From the NCBI GenBank assembly GCA_900472395.1, contig UCHV01000019.1, positions 1 to 64,000 on the forward strand: a stretch of 64,000 nucleotides of DNA, given 5' to 3'. The notes below the pieces were generated by a model. That model saw only the letters and a list, made by a program, of their open reading frames with translations, searched no databases and was not told where the DNA came from. A program made the position numbers and the translations under genes. Shown one piece after another: positions 33,430-43,188 of this stretch. Origin of the DNA: Hyphomicrobiales bacterium (GTDB taxonomy: Bacteria > Pseudomonadota > Alphaproteobacteria > Rhizobiales > Rhizobiaceae). Position 1 is the stretch's first letter, and the number at the start of each line of letters is the position of its first letter.

Positions 33430-34263
33430 TCACTGACACGATATCTGCTTTTCCGATCTCGCATCCAGCCGCTGCGCATAAACCGTCAGCAGTTCTGCGG
33501 CCACGAGTGCAGCAATCACCTCCGGGCGTTTGTCGTGCACCGTCTTGCCGCCGATCGGCAGGGTCAGTCGCGTCATCATGGCTTCATCCTCGCCTTCACG
33601 TTTCAGCCAGTGCGCGAATGTCGCGCGTTTGGTGCCTGAGCCGATCATGCCGACATAGGTAAGGTCGGTGCGCGTGAGTGCCGTGCGCGCGATCAGAAAA
33701 TCGAGCGCGTGATCATGGGTGAGGATCAGTGCCGAGCTCCCTGCCGGCATGTTGTCCACTTCTGCTTCCGGCAGAACAGTCAATCGGGTGCAGATTTCCG
33801 GCGGCAGAAATTGCAGTTCCTCGGCTCGGGTTTCGATCACCGTCAGTCGGAAAGGCAAGGGGAAGAGCGCATGAGCCAACGCGCGTCCGACATGGCCGGC
33901 ACCGAAAAGCACGATAGTCGGCAGCGATGCTTGTTCGCCATCCAGCCGGCTGCAAAGCTCGTGGAGCAGAGCCTGTGTCATCTTCGCAAACGAAAGTCGC
34001 GTTCGCCCGCCGCAACATTGGCCGATTTCAGGTCCGAGAGGGATATCCATTTCCGCAATGCCGCCACCGCCAAGGATGGCACGGGCGTTGTCTATCGCCA
34101 TATATTCCAGCTGCCCCCCACCGATCGTGCCGCAACAGCCGTTCGCGGAAACCAGCATGAATGCCCCGGTTTCGCGCGGCGTGGAGCCTTTCGCCTCGAC
34201 CACTTCGACGAGGACGCATGGTCGGCGATCGCTGAGAAAATCGACAACGGTCAAAACGCGCAT
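33430..34263 (-). CDS. xdhC: Xanthine dehydrogenase accessory protein
   Basis: 277 residues. XdhC binds the molybdenum cofactor and helps insert it, in sulfurated form, into xanthine dehydrogenase. Motifs: VEVVEAKGSTPRETGAFML, TIGGGQLEYMAI, PLGPEIGQCCGGR with the cysteine pair, and a Rossmann part VLFGAGHVGRALAHAL. It is separate from xdhA and xdhB, with a transporter gene in opposite orientation between. Length normal. Confidence 0.95.
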   Translation of the reverse strand: MRVLTVVDFLSDRRPCVLVEVVEAKGSTPRETGAFMLVSANGCCGTIGGGQLEYMAIDNARAILGGGGIAEMDIPLGPEIGQCCGGRTRLSFAKMTQALLHELCSRLDGEQASLPTIVLFGAGHVGRALAHALFPLPFRLTVIETRAEELQFLPPEICTRLTVLPEAEVDNMPAGSSALILTHDHALDFLIARTALTRTDLTYVGMIGSGTKRATFAHWLKREGEDEAMMTRLTLPIGGKTVHDKRPEVIAALVAAELLTVYAQRLDARSEKQISCQ

Positions 34264-34453
34264 GCCTGCACTCTAGCACCGTGCGTGATGTCCTGCATTA
34301 CCTGCTTTTATACGGCTAATATCGGGGGGGCGTGTGGCCGCGAAGCCCTAGGAATTTCCTGGGGCTTACGTACGGAACGTGTCGCGAATGGCATGGCAAA
34401 GCATTCATGCTTCGGTTATGGATCATGCTACTTCAACGAGTGATCCTGCATCC

Positions 34454-35368
34454 ATGAAACCACGCGACCTTGCCATCTATATATTCCTGGCCCTTGCCTG
34501 GGGCCTGTCCTTCCTGGTCATCGTCAAGGTTGTCGATGCTTTCGGATTCGTTGCTGCAACCGCGATCCGTTCGTTCATCGCTTGCGGTACGTTGCTTCTT
34601 ATCGCCAAGCTCAGCCGTCGTCGGCTGGATTTCGGCGATGGCTGGCGGCCCTTTCTGGTGGTGGGAGCCACGACGGTAGCAGGCCAACTGCTCGGTCTCT
34701 CCTATGCAACGCCGCTGATCGGTACGGCCATGGCGGCCATTCTGGTCGCCTCCGTTCCGCTGTTTTCGATGCTGATCAGTCAGGTCTGGGGCCTTGAGCG
34801 CATGAAGGCGAGCGGTGTGATGGGGCTGGTTTTGGGCACTGTCGGCATCGTGTTGCTTGTAGGCTTTCCAGCGGTGCCGGTAACGAATGAATTCGTGTTT
34901 GGTTGCGCCGCCGCGCTTGCGGCCTGTTTCTCCGCTGCTTTCGGCAGCAACTATGCGAGCCACAAGCTGAAACATACAGGCTCGTGGGAAGTCACAATCG
35001 GTTCGTTCCTGTTCGGCGGGCTGATTTGCGCGCCTTTCATGATCGCCTTACCGGTGCCGGGTGTGCCGACTGCAATCGATATCCTGTATCTGTTGATTTC
35101 CGCCTGTATCATGAGCGCTACGACCTATGTGCTCTATTTCAAGCTGGTCGGATCGATCGGAGCGACAAAGGCGATCAGCGTCGAATTCGCGGTGACGGTG
35201 GTTGCGGTATTTGTCGGTGCGATCCTGCTTGGAGAGCCGCTGTCCACCATCCAGATCCTTGGAGCCGCTGTCATCGTCATGGGCTGCGCGTTGGTGCTCG
35301 GGCTGTTTCCATGGCAGCGAAGCAAGGTGGCGCAGGTGGCATTGCCGCATCAGGACGGGGTGCCGTAA
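34454..35368 (+). CDS. EamA/DMT-family permease
   Basis: 304 residues from the ATG at 34454 (MKPRDLAIYIFLALAWGLSF); starts at 34418 or 34379 are also open and none has a strong Shine-Dalgarno site. Ten membrane helices in two EamA repeats, the first with AWGLSFLVIVKVVDAFG and the second with ACIMSATTYVLYFKL. Such proteins export amino acids or other small metabolites. It lies between xdhC and xdhB in the opposite direction, so a purine-related substrate is possible but unsupported. Confidence 0.88.
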   Translation: MKPRDLAIYIFLALAWGLSFLVIVKVVDAFGFVAATAIRSFIACGTLLLIAKLSRRRLDFGDGWRPFLVVGATTVAGQLLGLSYATPLIGTAMAAILVASVPLFSMLISQVWGLERMKASGVMGLVLGTVGIVLLVGFPAVPVTNEFVFGCAAALAACFSAAFGSNYASHKLKHTGSWEVTIGSFLFGGLICAPFMIALPVPGVPTAIDILYLLISACIMSATTYVLYFKLVGSIGATKAISVEFAVTVVAVFVGAILLGEPLSTIQILGAAVIVMGCALVLGLFPWQRSKVAQVALPHQDGVP

Positions 35369-35372
35369 CGCC

Positions 35373-37709
35373 TCACATTGCCTTCAATCGCTCCACCGCC
35401 ATCAGTACGCGCTCGGGCGTTGCCGGAGCATCGAGCCGGGGGCAGACCGCATAGTCGGCAATGCTTGCCACCGCCATGGAAATCGCTTCCAGAACCGAAA
35501 TCGCCAGCATGAATGGCGGCTCGCCGACCGCCTTGGAGCGGCCAATGGTCGGCTCGGCATTTTCCGCCCATTCGGCGAGCTTGACGTTGAATATCCTTGG
35601 GCGGTTGGAGGCGAGGGGGATCTTGTAGGTGGAGGGTGCGTGCGTGCGCAGGCGCCCCTTGTCGTCCCACCACAATTCCTCTGTCGTCAGCCAGCCCATG
35701 CCCTGCACGAAAGCGCCTTCCACCTGGCCGATATCGATTGCCGGGTTCAGCGACTTGCCGACGTCGTGCAGGATATCCGTGCGATCGACCATGTATTCAC
35801 CGGTCAGCGTATCGATGGAGACCTCCGAGACGGCAGCGCCATAAGCGAAATAATAGAAGGGATGGCCCCGTCCCGCTGCACGGTCCCAGTGGATCCTCGG
35901 CGTTTTGTAGAACCCGGCCGCAGACAGCTGCACGCGATCGTAATAGGCGGCGCGCACGAGTGTATCGAAGGGCACCACTTCCGTGCCGATCCGCACGCGG
36001 TTGGGTAGAAATTCTACATCGGCTTTTTCGACCTTCCAATGGCGGCAGGCAAAATCCACCAATCGATCCCTGATCTGTCGTGCCGCATCAAAAGCCGCCA
36101 TGCCGTTGAGGTCGGAGCCGGAGGAGGCGGCAGTTGCAGAAGTGTTGGGCACCTTTCCGGTCGTCGTCGCGGTGATTTTGACGCGCTCGATATCGACGTT
36201 GAAGGCATCGGCCACCACCTGCGCCACTTTGGTGTAGAGACCCTGGCCCATTTCGGTGCCGCCGTGGTTCAGATGGATCGAGCCGTCCTGGTAAATATGC
36301 ACCAGTGCACCGGCCTGATTATAGGCGGTCATGGTGAAGGAGATGCCGAATTTCACCGGCGTCAGCGCAATGCCCCGGCGGATGACCGGGCTTGCCTCGT
36401 TGAACTCCACGATCGCTTCACGGCGGGCGCGGTAATCGCTGGAGGTTTCCAGTTCCTCCACGAGCCGAAGGATGATGTTGTCCTCGACTTCCTGATGGTA
36501 GGGCGTGGTGGTGCGCCCCGAACCCGGCTGGCCGTAAAAATTCAACTTTCTGATATCGAGCGGGTCTTTTTCCACGGCATAGGCGATTTCCTCGATGATG
36601 CGCTCACTGCCGAGCATGCCCTGCGGCCCGCCGAAACCGCGAAAGGCGGTGTTGGATACGGTATGGGTCATCAGCGGTTTCGACGTCAGCCGCACATGCG
36701 GATAAAAATAGCTGGAATCCGCATGGAAAAGCGCACGGTCTGTGACCGGGCCGGAAAGGTCTGCCGACCAACCGCACCGCGCCGCATAGGTGGCGTCCAC
36801 CGCATGAATGCGACCGTCATTGTCGAAGGCGACATCGTAATCAACGCGAAAATCGTGGCGCTTGCCGGTCACCACCATGTCCTCGTCGCGGTCAGGTCGG
36901 AATTTTACCGGCCGCCGGAGTTTCCTGGCAGCCAATGCGGCAAGACAGGCAAAAAGATTGGCCTGGGTTTCCTTGCCGCCGAAACCGCCGCCCATGCGCC
37001 GTGTCCTTATCTCCACCGCATGGTTGGCGATGCCGAGGACGTGCGCCACCATGTGCTGCACTTCGCTCGGGTGCTGGGTGGAAGACCAGACCAGAACATC
37101 CTCGTCCTCGCCGGGCATGGCGAAGGCGATCTGGCCCTCGAGATAAAAGTGTTCCTGGCCGCCGATCGTCATCGATCCCTGAACGCGCAGAGGCGGCTTT
37201 TCGATCTCGGTATCCGGGTCGCCGCGCAGCAAGGTCATCGGCTGGGTGACAAGCTTGCCGCCGTTTTCAAGCGCACCTTCGATATCTGTCCAGTGGGGCA
37301 AATCGCGATAATGAACCTTTGCAAGCTTTGCTGCACGGCGTGCCTGATCGCGGGTCTCGGCGATGACGGCAAAGATCGGCTGGCCGTGGAAACGCACATC
37401 CCCGGTTGCCAGCAGCGGTTCGTCATGCTGGCCGGTGGAGGCGATGTCGTTGAAGCCCGGCACATCATTTGCCGTCAGCACGGCCACGACGCCCGGCGCG
37501 TTCCCGACGGCTTCGAGATCGACCGAAATCAGTTCCGCCCGGGCGCGATCGGACAGGCCGAGAGCGCCGTGCAGGGTGCCGGCCGGTTCGGCAATGTCGT
37601 CGATATATTCGGCGGTTCCGGTCACATGTTTATGTGCTGAATCATGTTTCAGCGCCGTGTGCATGGAGCCGTTGATGATGGTTTTGGGTTCGGTCGTGCG
37701 CTTGTGCAT
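35373..37709 (-). CDS. xdhB: Xanthine dehydrogenase, molybdopterin-binding subunit
   Basis: 778 residues, the large catalytic subunit oxidising hypoxanthine and xanthine to urate. The ATG at 37709 is preceded by GGAGGAGG; a TTG at 37715 overlaps the xdhA stop. Hallmarks: HVTGTAEYIDDIAEPAGTLH, YLEGQ-type FYLEGQIAFAMP, TRRMGGGFGGKE, AFRGFGGPQGM, GTEMGQGLYTK, and GEPPFML near the end. Complete. Downstream and coupled to xdhA. It needs XdhC and the molybdenum cofactor pathway, which are encoded elsewhere. Confidence 0.97.
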   Translation of the reverse strand: MHKRTTEPKTIINGSMHTALKHDSAHKHVTGTAEYIDDIAEPAGTLHGALGLSDRARAELISVDLEAVGNAPGVVAVLTANDVPGFNDIASTGQHDEPLLATGDVRFHGQPIFAVIAETRDQARRAAKLAKVHYRDLPHWTDIEGALENGGKLVTQPMTLLRGDPDTEIEKPPLRVQGSMTIGGQEHFYLEGQIAFAMPGEDEDVLVWSSTQHPSEVQHMVAHVLGIANHAVEIRTRRMGGGFGGKETQANLFACLAALAARKLRRPVKFRPDRDEDMVVTGKRHDFRVDYDVAFDNDGRIHAVDATYAARCGWSADLSGPVTDRALFHADSSYFYPHVRLTSKPLMTHTVSNTAFRGFGGPQGMLGSERIIEEIAYAVEKDPLDIRKLNFYGQPGSGRTTTPYHQEVEDNIILRLVEELETSSDYRARREAIVEFNEASPVIRRGIALTPVKFGISFTMTAYNQAGALVHIYQDGSIHLNHGGTEMGQGLYTKVAQVVADAFNVDIERVKITATTTGKVPNTSATAASSGSDLNGMAAFDAARQIRDRLVDFACRHWKVEKADVEFLPNRVRIGTEVVPFDTLVRAAYYDRVQLSAAGFYKTPRIHWDRAAGRGHPFYYFAYGAAVSEVSIDTLTGEYMVDRTDILHDVGKSLNPAIDIGQVEGAFVQGMGWLTTEELWWDDKGRLRTHAPSTYKIPLASNRPRIFNVKLAEWAENAEPTIGRSKAVGEPPFMLAISVLEAISMAVASIADYAVCPRLDAPATPERVLMAVERLKAM

Positions 37710-37711
37710 TT

Positions 37712-39184
37712 TCAAACCTCCTCCATCTTGAACCGCTGCAATTGCACCGGTGCACCGGCGGTTTCCAGAAAGAAGCGGGTCAGCAGGTTTCGGGCCGTGA
37801 GACGGCGATAGTCGGCGCTGGCGCGCCAGTCCGTCAACGGCTGGTAATCCTCGTCGAAGGCAAGGCTTGCCTCAGCCACCGCCTGCCAGCCCCACGGCTG
37901 ACCGAGAAGTGCGGCCTCTACCGCATGCGCCCGTTTCGGCGTAGCCGCCATGCCGCCAAAGGCGATGCGGATGGTCGCCACGCAACCATCTCCGCCAACG
38001 GTCAGATGAAACGCGCCGCAGAGAGCGGATATGTCTTCGTCGCGGCGTTTGGAGATCTTGTAGACAGAGAAGAACGCATCCTCGTGCGGGCGTGGCACGA
38101 AGATCTTTTCCACGAATTCGCCCGGCAGCCGATCCTGTTTTCCGTAGGCAATGAAATAGTCTTCGAGCGGCAAGGTTCGCGATCCGTGAAACGAGCGCAG
38201 CGTGATTTCGGCACCGAGTGCGATCAGCGGGGGCGGCGTGTCGCCGATCGGCGAGCCGTTGGCGATATTGCCGCCAAGCGTGCCGGCGTTACGCACCTGC
38301 GCGCCGCCGATGCGGTCGATCAGATCGCCGAGCGCCGGTATCTCCGTCAAAAGCGTGTCAAAGGCCTGTGCGTAGGTGACGCCCGCACCGAAGGTGATGC
38401 CTTCATCGTCGGTTTCGATCGTCTGCAGTTCGCTCAGGTGGCTGATGAATATGACGGGGTCCAGCTTGCGCATTTGTTTCGTCACCCAAAGGCCGACATC
38501 GGTCGCCCCTGCGACGATGATCGCCTTCGGCGTTTCCGCCAGCAGATGGGAAAGGGTTGCGACGGTGCCGGGGATAATTGCCCGTGCGCCGTTTTTCTGC
38601 ACGACGATCGTTTCCTGCGAGGATTTCAACGTCCAGAGTTTGGACATGATCTCGGCACGATCCCGCTCCAGGGGATCGAACAATGCGCTTGGCCTGGTTT
38701 CGGAAACCAGTTCCGCCGCTTTCACGATCGGCTCATAACCTGTGCATCGACAGAGATTTCCCTGCAGCGCGCTCTCGATTTCCGTGCGGTCCGGTTCCTC
38801 GTTGGAGAGCCACAGTCCATAAAGCGACATGACGAAGCCGGGTGTGCAGAAGCCGCATTGCGAGCCATGACAGTCGACCATTGCCTGCTGCACGGGGTGC
38901 AGCGCGCCGTCTTTTGCCGCAAGATGTTCCACCGTCACCACATGGGTGGCATGCAGCGATCCCAGAAAACGGATACAGGCGTTGATGCTCTCATAAATCA
39001 GCCGGCCTTCCACCAATCGCCCGACCAGGACGGTGCAGGCGCCGCAATCGCCTTCGGCGCAGCCCTCCTTGGTGCCGGTCAGCCGGCGGCGCAGGCGAAG
39101 ATAGTCCAGCAGGGTTTCCGTCGGGGCGAAATCGCCAAGGCGGACTTCTTCTGCATTCAGAATGAAGGTTATAGCGGAATTCAT
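37712..39184 (-). CDS. xdhA: Xanthine dehydrogenase, FAD and 2Fe-2S subunit
   Basis: 490 residues from the ATG at 39184, with GGGGGAG upstream. Two 2Fe-2S clusters: ferredoxin-like GCAEGDCGACTVLVG and the helical one with QCGFCTPGFVMS and NLCRCTGYEPI. FAD domain with AGATDVGLWVTKQ and IGGAQVRNAGTLGGNIANGS, then the CO-dehydrogenase-flavoprotein end. It passes electrons from the molybdenum subunit to NAD+. xdhA and xdhB are in one operon. Confidence 0.97.
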   Translation of the reverse strand: MNSAITFILNAEEVRLGDFAPTETLLDYLRLRRRLTGTKEGCAEGDCGACTVLVGRLVEGRLIYESINACIRFLGSLHATHVVTVEHLAAKDGALHPVQQAMVDCHGSQCGFCTPGFVMSLYGLWLSNEEPDRTEIESALQGNLCRCTGYEPIVKAAELVSETRPSALFDPLERDRAEIMSKLWTLKSSQETIVVQKNGARAIIPGTVATLSHLLAETPKAIIVAGATDVGLWVTKQMRKLDPVIFISHLSELQTIETDDEGITFGAGVTYAQAFDTLLTEIPALGDLIDRIGGAQVRNAGTLGGNIANGSPIGDTPPPLIALGAEITLRSFHGSRTLPLEDYFIAYGKQDRLPGEFVEKIFVPRPHEDAFFSVYKISKRRDEDISALCGAFHLTVGGDGCVATIRIAFGGMAATPKRAHAVEAALLGQPWGWQAVAEASLAFDEDYQPLTDWRASADYRRLTARNLLTRFFLETAGAPVQLQRFKMEEV

Positions 39185-39240
39185 GTCGCTCCCCCGGGGC
39201 TTGCACCGTTTCGGTGTCTGAACGGCCCTCGAAAACAATC

Positions 39241-40017
39241 CTATTGCGCCGTCCAGCCGCCGTCGATGGAAATATGCGTGCCGGTAATGCTGCGGGCGGC
39301 ATCGCTGGCGAGGTAGAGCGCGGTGGCGGCGACCTCGTCTATGCCGACGAACTCCTTGGTGGCCTGCAGGCGCAGCAGGACCTCGTCCTTGACCTGCGCT
39401 TCGCTGATGCCCTTTTCACGAGCCTGGTCCGGTATCTGTTTTTCGACAAGAGGTGTCAGCACGAAGCCCGGGCAGATGGCGTTGACCGTGATCTTGTGCT
39501 GCGCAAGCTCCAAAGCCGCAGTCTTGGTCAGGCCCATGATGCCATGTTTGGCTGCGACATAGGCGGATTTGAAAGGCGAGGCGACGAGGCCATGGGCCGA
39601 CGCGATATTGATGATCCGGCCTTCGCCTGCCGATTTCATGAGCGGGATGGTGTGGCGCATGGTGTGGAACGCGGAGGACAACAAGATCGCAATCAGCTGA
39701 TCCCATTTTTGCGGCGGAAACTCTTCGATCCTGGCCACATGCTGTATGCCGGCATTGTTGATGAGTACGTCGATCTTGCCAAACGCCTTGGCGGCGACGG
39801 TAATCAGGTCTTCGATCTCGTCCGGCCTTGCCATGTCGGCGGGATGGTAGAGGATTTTGCCGGGGCTGAGGGCAGAAAGTTCTGCAACCGCCGCCTCGAT
39901 GGCGCCGGCCTCGCCAAAGCCGTTTATGACGACATTTGCCCCGTTCTCGGCAAATGCGCGGGCGATGCCCAGCCCAATGCCGGAGGTGGAGCCGGTAACA
40001 ACGACGGTCCTGGGCAT
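39241..40017 (-). CDS. bdhA: D-beta-hydroxybutyrate dehydrogenase (SDR)
   Basis: 258 residues. NAD-binding TGSTSGIGLGIARAFAENGA, NNAGIQHVARIEEFP, IINIASAHGLVASPFKSAYV and KHGIMGLTKTAALELA with YxxxK, and GWVLTPLVEKQI-like GFVLTPLVEKQIPDQA are the marks of 3-hydroxybutyrate dehydrogenase, which oxidises the poly-hydroxybutyrate monomer to acetoacetate. It lies 56 bp upstream of xdhA on the same strand and may be co-transcribed, without a metabolic link. Confidence 0.92.
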   Translation of the reverse strand: MPRTVVVTGSTSGIGLGIARAFAENGANVVINGFGEAGAIEAAVAELSALSPGKILYHPADMARPDEIEDLITVAAKAFGKIDVLINNAGIQHVARIEEFPPQKWDQLIAILLSSAFHTMRHTIPLMKSAGEGRIINIASAHGLVASPFKSAYVAAKHGIMGLTKTAALELAQHKITVNAICPGFVLTPLVEKQIPDQAREKGISEAQVKDEVLLRLQATKEFVGIDEVAATALYLASDAARSITGTHISIDGGWTAQ

Positions 40018-40094
40018 GCGCTATCCTCCCTGAGCAGCCACGACACTGCCGGAGAGGTTACGCGTATTTCAGTCAGGGATGCAACGCGCCTGTT

Positions 40095-40943
40095 TCAGTC
40101 TTCGTGCCAATGGTCGCTGATCCAGGGCGTTGGCAGGATATAGTGGCGAAGATAACGAAACGGCTTTTCGCCGTTGCGCAGTTTTCCGTGGCGGCTGTTG
40201 AGCACATGGCGGAGGGGAGAGCGCACCGCGCTCGATCCTCCAAACCTGCCTTCGGCGGCATGTTGCGGGTGCAGGCCGCGCGGAAACAGAACGATGCGCG
40301 CGGTCGACGGTAACGTCGGCGCAAAAACGTAATTGAGCGGGAAGGGCCAGCGACAATCCTGGCGGAAATGCAGTACCGATTTGCGCGGAAAGAACTTTAC
40401 GCCGCCCGGCGCATTGCGGGTCACAAAGCGCTGCTCGAACCGGTACTTATCGGCAGTTCCCTGCGGATCGGCGTTAAACAGATGGAATAACGGCTCCAGC
40501 TTTCCGACAGGGAAACGCATGACGGAAGATTGGCCCAGCCGCTCGAACGGTGTCGTCTGGTTGCGCGCCAGAAAGACATCCTCCGCGTTGCCGACCTCGA
40601 AAAACGCATCGAGAGAACCGACGATAACGAGGTCAAGATCGAGGAAAAGCACGGTTCCCTTGAGGTTGCCTAGTTTCCGGTTCCACAATCTGGATTTGCC
40701 CCAGATGCCGAGTGTCCGATCCGGCATTTTGTCGATGCCGAGCGGAGGCAGGTCTTCGCAAAGGATTTCGTCATTGAGACCGCATCTTGCATCCGTAAAG
40801 CACGTGAAGGTGAAGGGCGGTGTGATGTTGCGTTTTACCATCGCATAGAGGCGGTTGATAAAAGGGGCACCGTATTTGGTGCCCCAATTAATACAAATGA
40901 CCTGCTTGACCCCAGATGAGGCCGCGAGGACGTTATTCGTCAT
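40095..40943 (-). CDS. Glycosyltransferase-like protein with DxD motif
   Basis: 282 residues. INWGTKYGAPFINRLYAMVK, FTFTCFTDARCG, then KGTVLFLDLDLVIVGSLDAF with the metal-binding DLD, are the layout of GT8-type (glycogenin-like) or related nucleotide-sugar transferases. The C-terminal half is basic and Pro-rich (GLHPQHAAEGRFGG). No polysaccharide cluster adjoins; it is one of two lone glycosyltransferases in the window. Sugar and acceptor unknown. Confidence 0.82.
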   Translation of the reverse strand: MTNNVLAASSGVKQVICINWGTKYGAPFINRLYAMVKRNITPPFTFTCFTDARCGLNDEILCEDLPPLGIDKMPDRTLGIWGKSRLWNRKLGNLKGTVLFLDLDLVIVGSLDAFFEVGNAEDVFLARNQTTPFERLGQSSVMRFPVGKLEPLFHLFNADPQGTADKYRFEQRFVTRNAPGGVKFFPRKSVLHFRQDCRWPFPLNYVFAPTLPSTARIVLFPRGLHPQHAAEGRFGGSSAVRSPLRHVLNSRHGKLRNGEKPFRYLRHYILPTPWISDHWHED

Positions 40944-41341
40944 CCAAAATGTCTTTCATTGACAGTATGGTGCCCCCGGCATGCAACGTGCGATGCCGAG
41001 TGCTGAAAATAGGGCTGTTGAACGCCTGTTACCTCGTCGCTCAGCCCGGATGTTCTTCAAAACCGAAATTGTGGCGTAATGTTGTTGGTTAACAGGTGGT
41101 AAAAATACGGAGCTTAATCTTGGTTTTGCATTAATTGGAATGCAATTTACTGCCGATGCGGCGGCCTCGGTGAGTTCCTCTTTCGACATCTGAGCGGGCT
41201 TGCTCCCGCAAAAGCATGTTTCGCCTGCCGGAAGTCAGCGGTTACGGCGCGCAACAGTAGAGATCGCTAAACTTGGAACGATCATTTTCAACGGGCATCA
41301 ATGTCGGAGCTTTATGGTCATTTCCATCGGAGGATTTGCCC
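40944..41341. other. Intergenic region with an inverted repeat
   Basis: About 400 bp with no convincing gene; the minus-strand frame 40956-41189 has poor coding features. It contains the inverted repeat described at 41126-41145 and probably the promoter of the small gene at 41342. Confidence 0.5.
41126..41145. repeat. Inverted repeat TTGCATT-N6-AATGCAA
   Basis: Perfect 7 bp arms (41126-41132 and 41139-41145) with AATTGG between, about 200 bp before a small gene. The size fits an operator for a dimeric regulator. No hairpin-type terminator follows. Confidence 0.4.
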
Positions 41342-41569
41342 ATGAAAGAGGCCGAGGACATGCCCCAGGCAGCCGCAGCGGATGGTTTTACACGCGATAC
41401 CGCATACAATAACAAAATGTCGATCTTCTCGCTGATCGTCACGGTGCTGTTCGTGATGTTCCCGCGCCTGTCGATGCGTTGGCTGCCGCCGGTTCCGCAG
41501 CCTGCACCGGATCTGCCGCCGCATCACAGTGCCGGTCATGACGAGCCGCCGCGGATCGCAGCCGAGTAA
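41342..41569 (+). CDS. Small membrane protein
   Basis: 75 residues from the ATG at 41342, which follows GGAGGATTTGCCC. An acidic start MKEAEDMPQAAAADGF, a membrane helix MSIFSLIVTVLFVMFPRLSM and a Pro/His-rich tail (PVPQPAPDLPPHHS). No known domain. It precedes glpK by 103 bp with a hairpin between. Confidence 0.65.
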   Translation: MKEAEDMPQAAAADGFTRDTAYNNKMSIFSLIVTVLFVMFPRLSMRWLPPVPQPAPDLPPHHSAGHDEPPRIAAE

Positions 41570-41589
41570 TTTCGCAATTTTTAGAGGGT

Positions 41590-41620
41590 GATGCCTGTCG
41601 ACCGATGGTTGACAGGCATC
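41590..41620 (+). promoter_or_regulatory. Perfect hairpin upstream of glpK
   Basis: GATGCCTGTC and GACAGGCATC, ten perfect pairs around an 11-base loop, then ATTTGCTTCT. It could be a weak terminator of the small gene before it, a leader element of glpK, or an operator. There is no proper T run, so its role is open. Confidence 0.45.
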
Positions 41621-41672
41621 ATTTGCTTCTGCTCAAACCAAGTCGGTCATTTCGGGCTTGAGGAGGAGCGAT

Positions 41673-43178
41673 ATGGCGTCAGCCAAGGGTTATGTTCTGG
41701 CAATCGATCAGGGCACGACATCGACACGGGCCATCGTGTTCGACAAGAACATGAATATCGCCGGTTTCGCCCAGGAAGAATTTCCCCAGATCTTTCCCAA
41801 ATCCGGCTGGGTCGAGCACGATCCTGAAGCCATCTGGTCAAGCGTGCTCTCGACCATTCGCGGTGCCATCGCCAATGCCAAGATCAAGGCCGGCCAGATC
41901 GCGGCAATCGGCATCACCAACCAGCGCGAGACCGTAGTCGTCTGGGATCGCGAAACCGGCGAAGCCATTCACAACGCTATCGTCTGGCAGGACCGCCGCA
42001 CCGCGCGCGATTGCGAAAAGCTAAAGGCCAAGGGGCTGGAGAAGAAATTCGTCCGCCGAACCGGCCTCATTCTCGATCCCTATTTTTCCGGCACGAAACT
42101 GTCCTGGCTGCTGTCGAACGTGAAGGGTGCCCGTGCGCGGGCCGAGAAGGGCGAGCTTTGTTTCGGCACGATCGATACCTTCCTGATCTGGCGGCTGACC
42201 GGCGGCAAGAGTTTTGTAACCGACGCCACCAACGCGTCGCGTACGCTTATCTACAATATTGCCGACAACCGCTGGGACGAGGATCTGCTCGACATCCTGG
42301 ACATCCCCGCCGGGATGTTGCCTGAGGTGAAGGATTGCGCTGCGGATTTCGGCACCACGGAAGAGGGACTTTTCGGCGCCGAAATCCCTATCCTCGGTGT
42401 GGCGGGCGATCAGCAGGCTGCGGTGATCGGGCAGGCATGTTTCGAACCGGGCATGGTCAAATCCACCTATGGCACCGGTTGTTTTGCCGTCCTCAACACC
42501 GGTACGCAGATGGTGCGCTCCAAAAACCGGCTTCTGACGACAATCGCCTACCGACTGGACGGCAAGACGATTTACGCCCTTGAGGGATCCATTTTCATCG
42601 CGGGGGCTGCCGTGCAGTGGCTGCGCGACGGCCTGGGTGTCGTTGACAAGGCCTCGCGAACCGGCGAACTGGCGGCCAAAGCCGATCCGCAGCAGCAGGT
42701 CTATCTCGTTCCGGCCTTTACGGGGCTTGGCGCACCGCATTGGGATGCCGATGCGCGCGGCGCCATGTACGGTTTGACGCGCAATACGGGGCCGGCGGAG
42801 TTTGCCGCAGCCGCACTGGAGGCAGTCTGCTTCCAGACACGGGACCTGCTCGATGCCATGCACAAGGATTGGCGGTCGGCTTCCGGGGAAGACACCGTGT
42901 TGCGTGTCGATGGCGGCATGGTTGCTTCGGACTGGACGATGCAACGCCTTGCCGATCTGATCGAAGCGCCGGTCGACCGGCCGACGATTTTGGAGACCAC
43001 GGCACTCGGCGCAGCCTGGCTTGCCGCCAGCCGCGCAGGCCTTTGGCCGGATCGCAAGACCTTCGCCAAAACCTGGGCGCGCGAAAGCCGGTTTGAACCG
43101 AAAATGGATGCAAAGACGCGCAGCGCCCGGTTGAAGGGCTGGAAGGATGCGGTCAAGCGCACCCTCACCAAGGTTTGA
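41673..43178 (+). CDS. glpK: Glycerol kinase
   Basis: 501 residues, the normal length. It phosphorylates glycerol to sn-glycerol 3-phosphate with ATP. The start at 41673 is preceded by GAGGAGGAGCG. FGGY-family marks: [58 protein letters not shown] and [14 protein letters not shown], then [15 protein letters not shown] and [14 protein letters not shown]. It stands alone: no glpF, glpD or glpR is adjacent. Confidence 0.98.
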   Translation: MASAKGYVLAIDQGTTSTRAIVFDKNMNIAGFAQEEFPQIFPKSGWVEHDPEAIWSSVLSTIRGAIANAKIKAGQIAAIGITNQRETVVVWDRETGEAIHNAIVWQDRRTARDCEKLKAKGLEKKFVRRTGLILDPYFSGTKLSWLLSNVKGARARAEKGELCFGTIDTFLIWRLTGGKSFVTDATNASRTLIYNIADNRWDEDLLDILDIPAGMLPEVKDCAADFGTTEEGLFGAEIPILGVAGDQQAAVIGQACFEPGMVKSTYGTGCFAVLNTGTQMVRSKNRLLTTIAYRLDGKTIYALEGSIFIAGAAVQWLRDGLGVVDKASRTGELAAKADPQQQVYLVPAFTGLGAPHWDADARGAMYGLTRNTGPAEFAAAALEAVCFQTRDLLDAMHKDWRSASGEDTVLRVDGGMVASDWTMQRLADLIEAPVDRPTILETTALGAAWLAASRAGLWPDRKTFAKTWARESRFEPKMDAKTRSARLKGWKDAVKRTLTKV

Positions 43179-43188
43179 TGATCTTGGG

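Noticed and set aside
36039-39316. Two long plus-strand frames (533 and 524 codons) opposite xdhB and xdhA
   Set aside because: Shadows of the conserved xanthine dehydrogenase genes.
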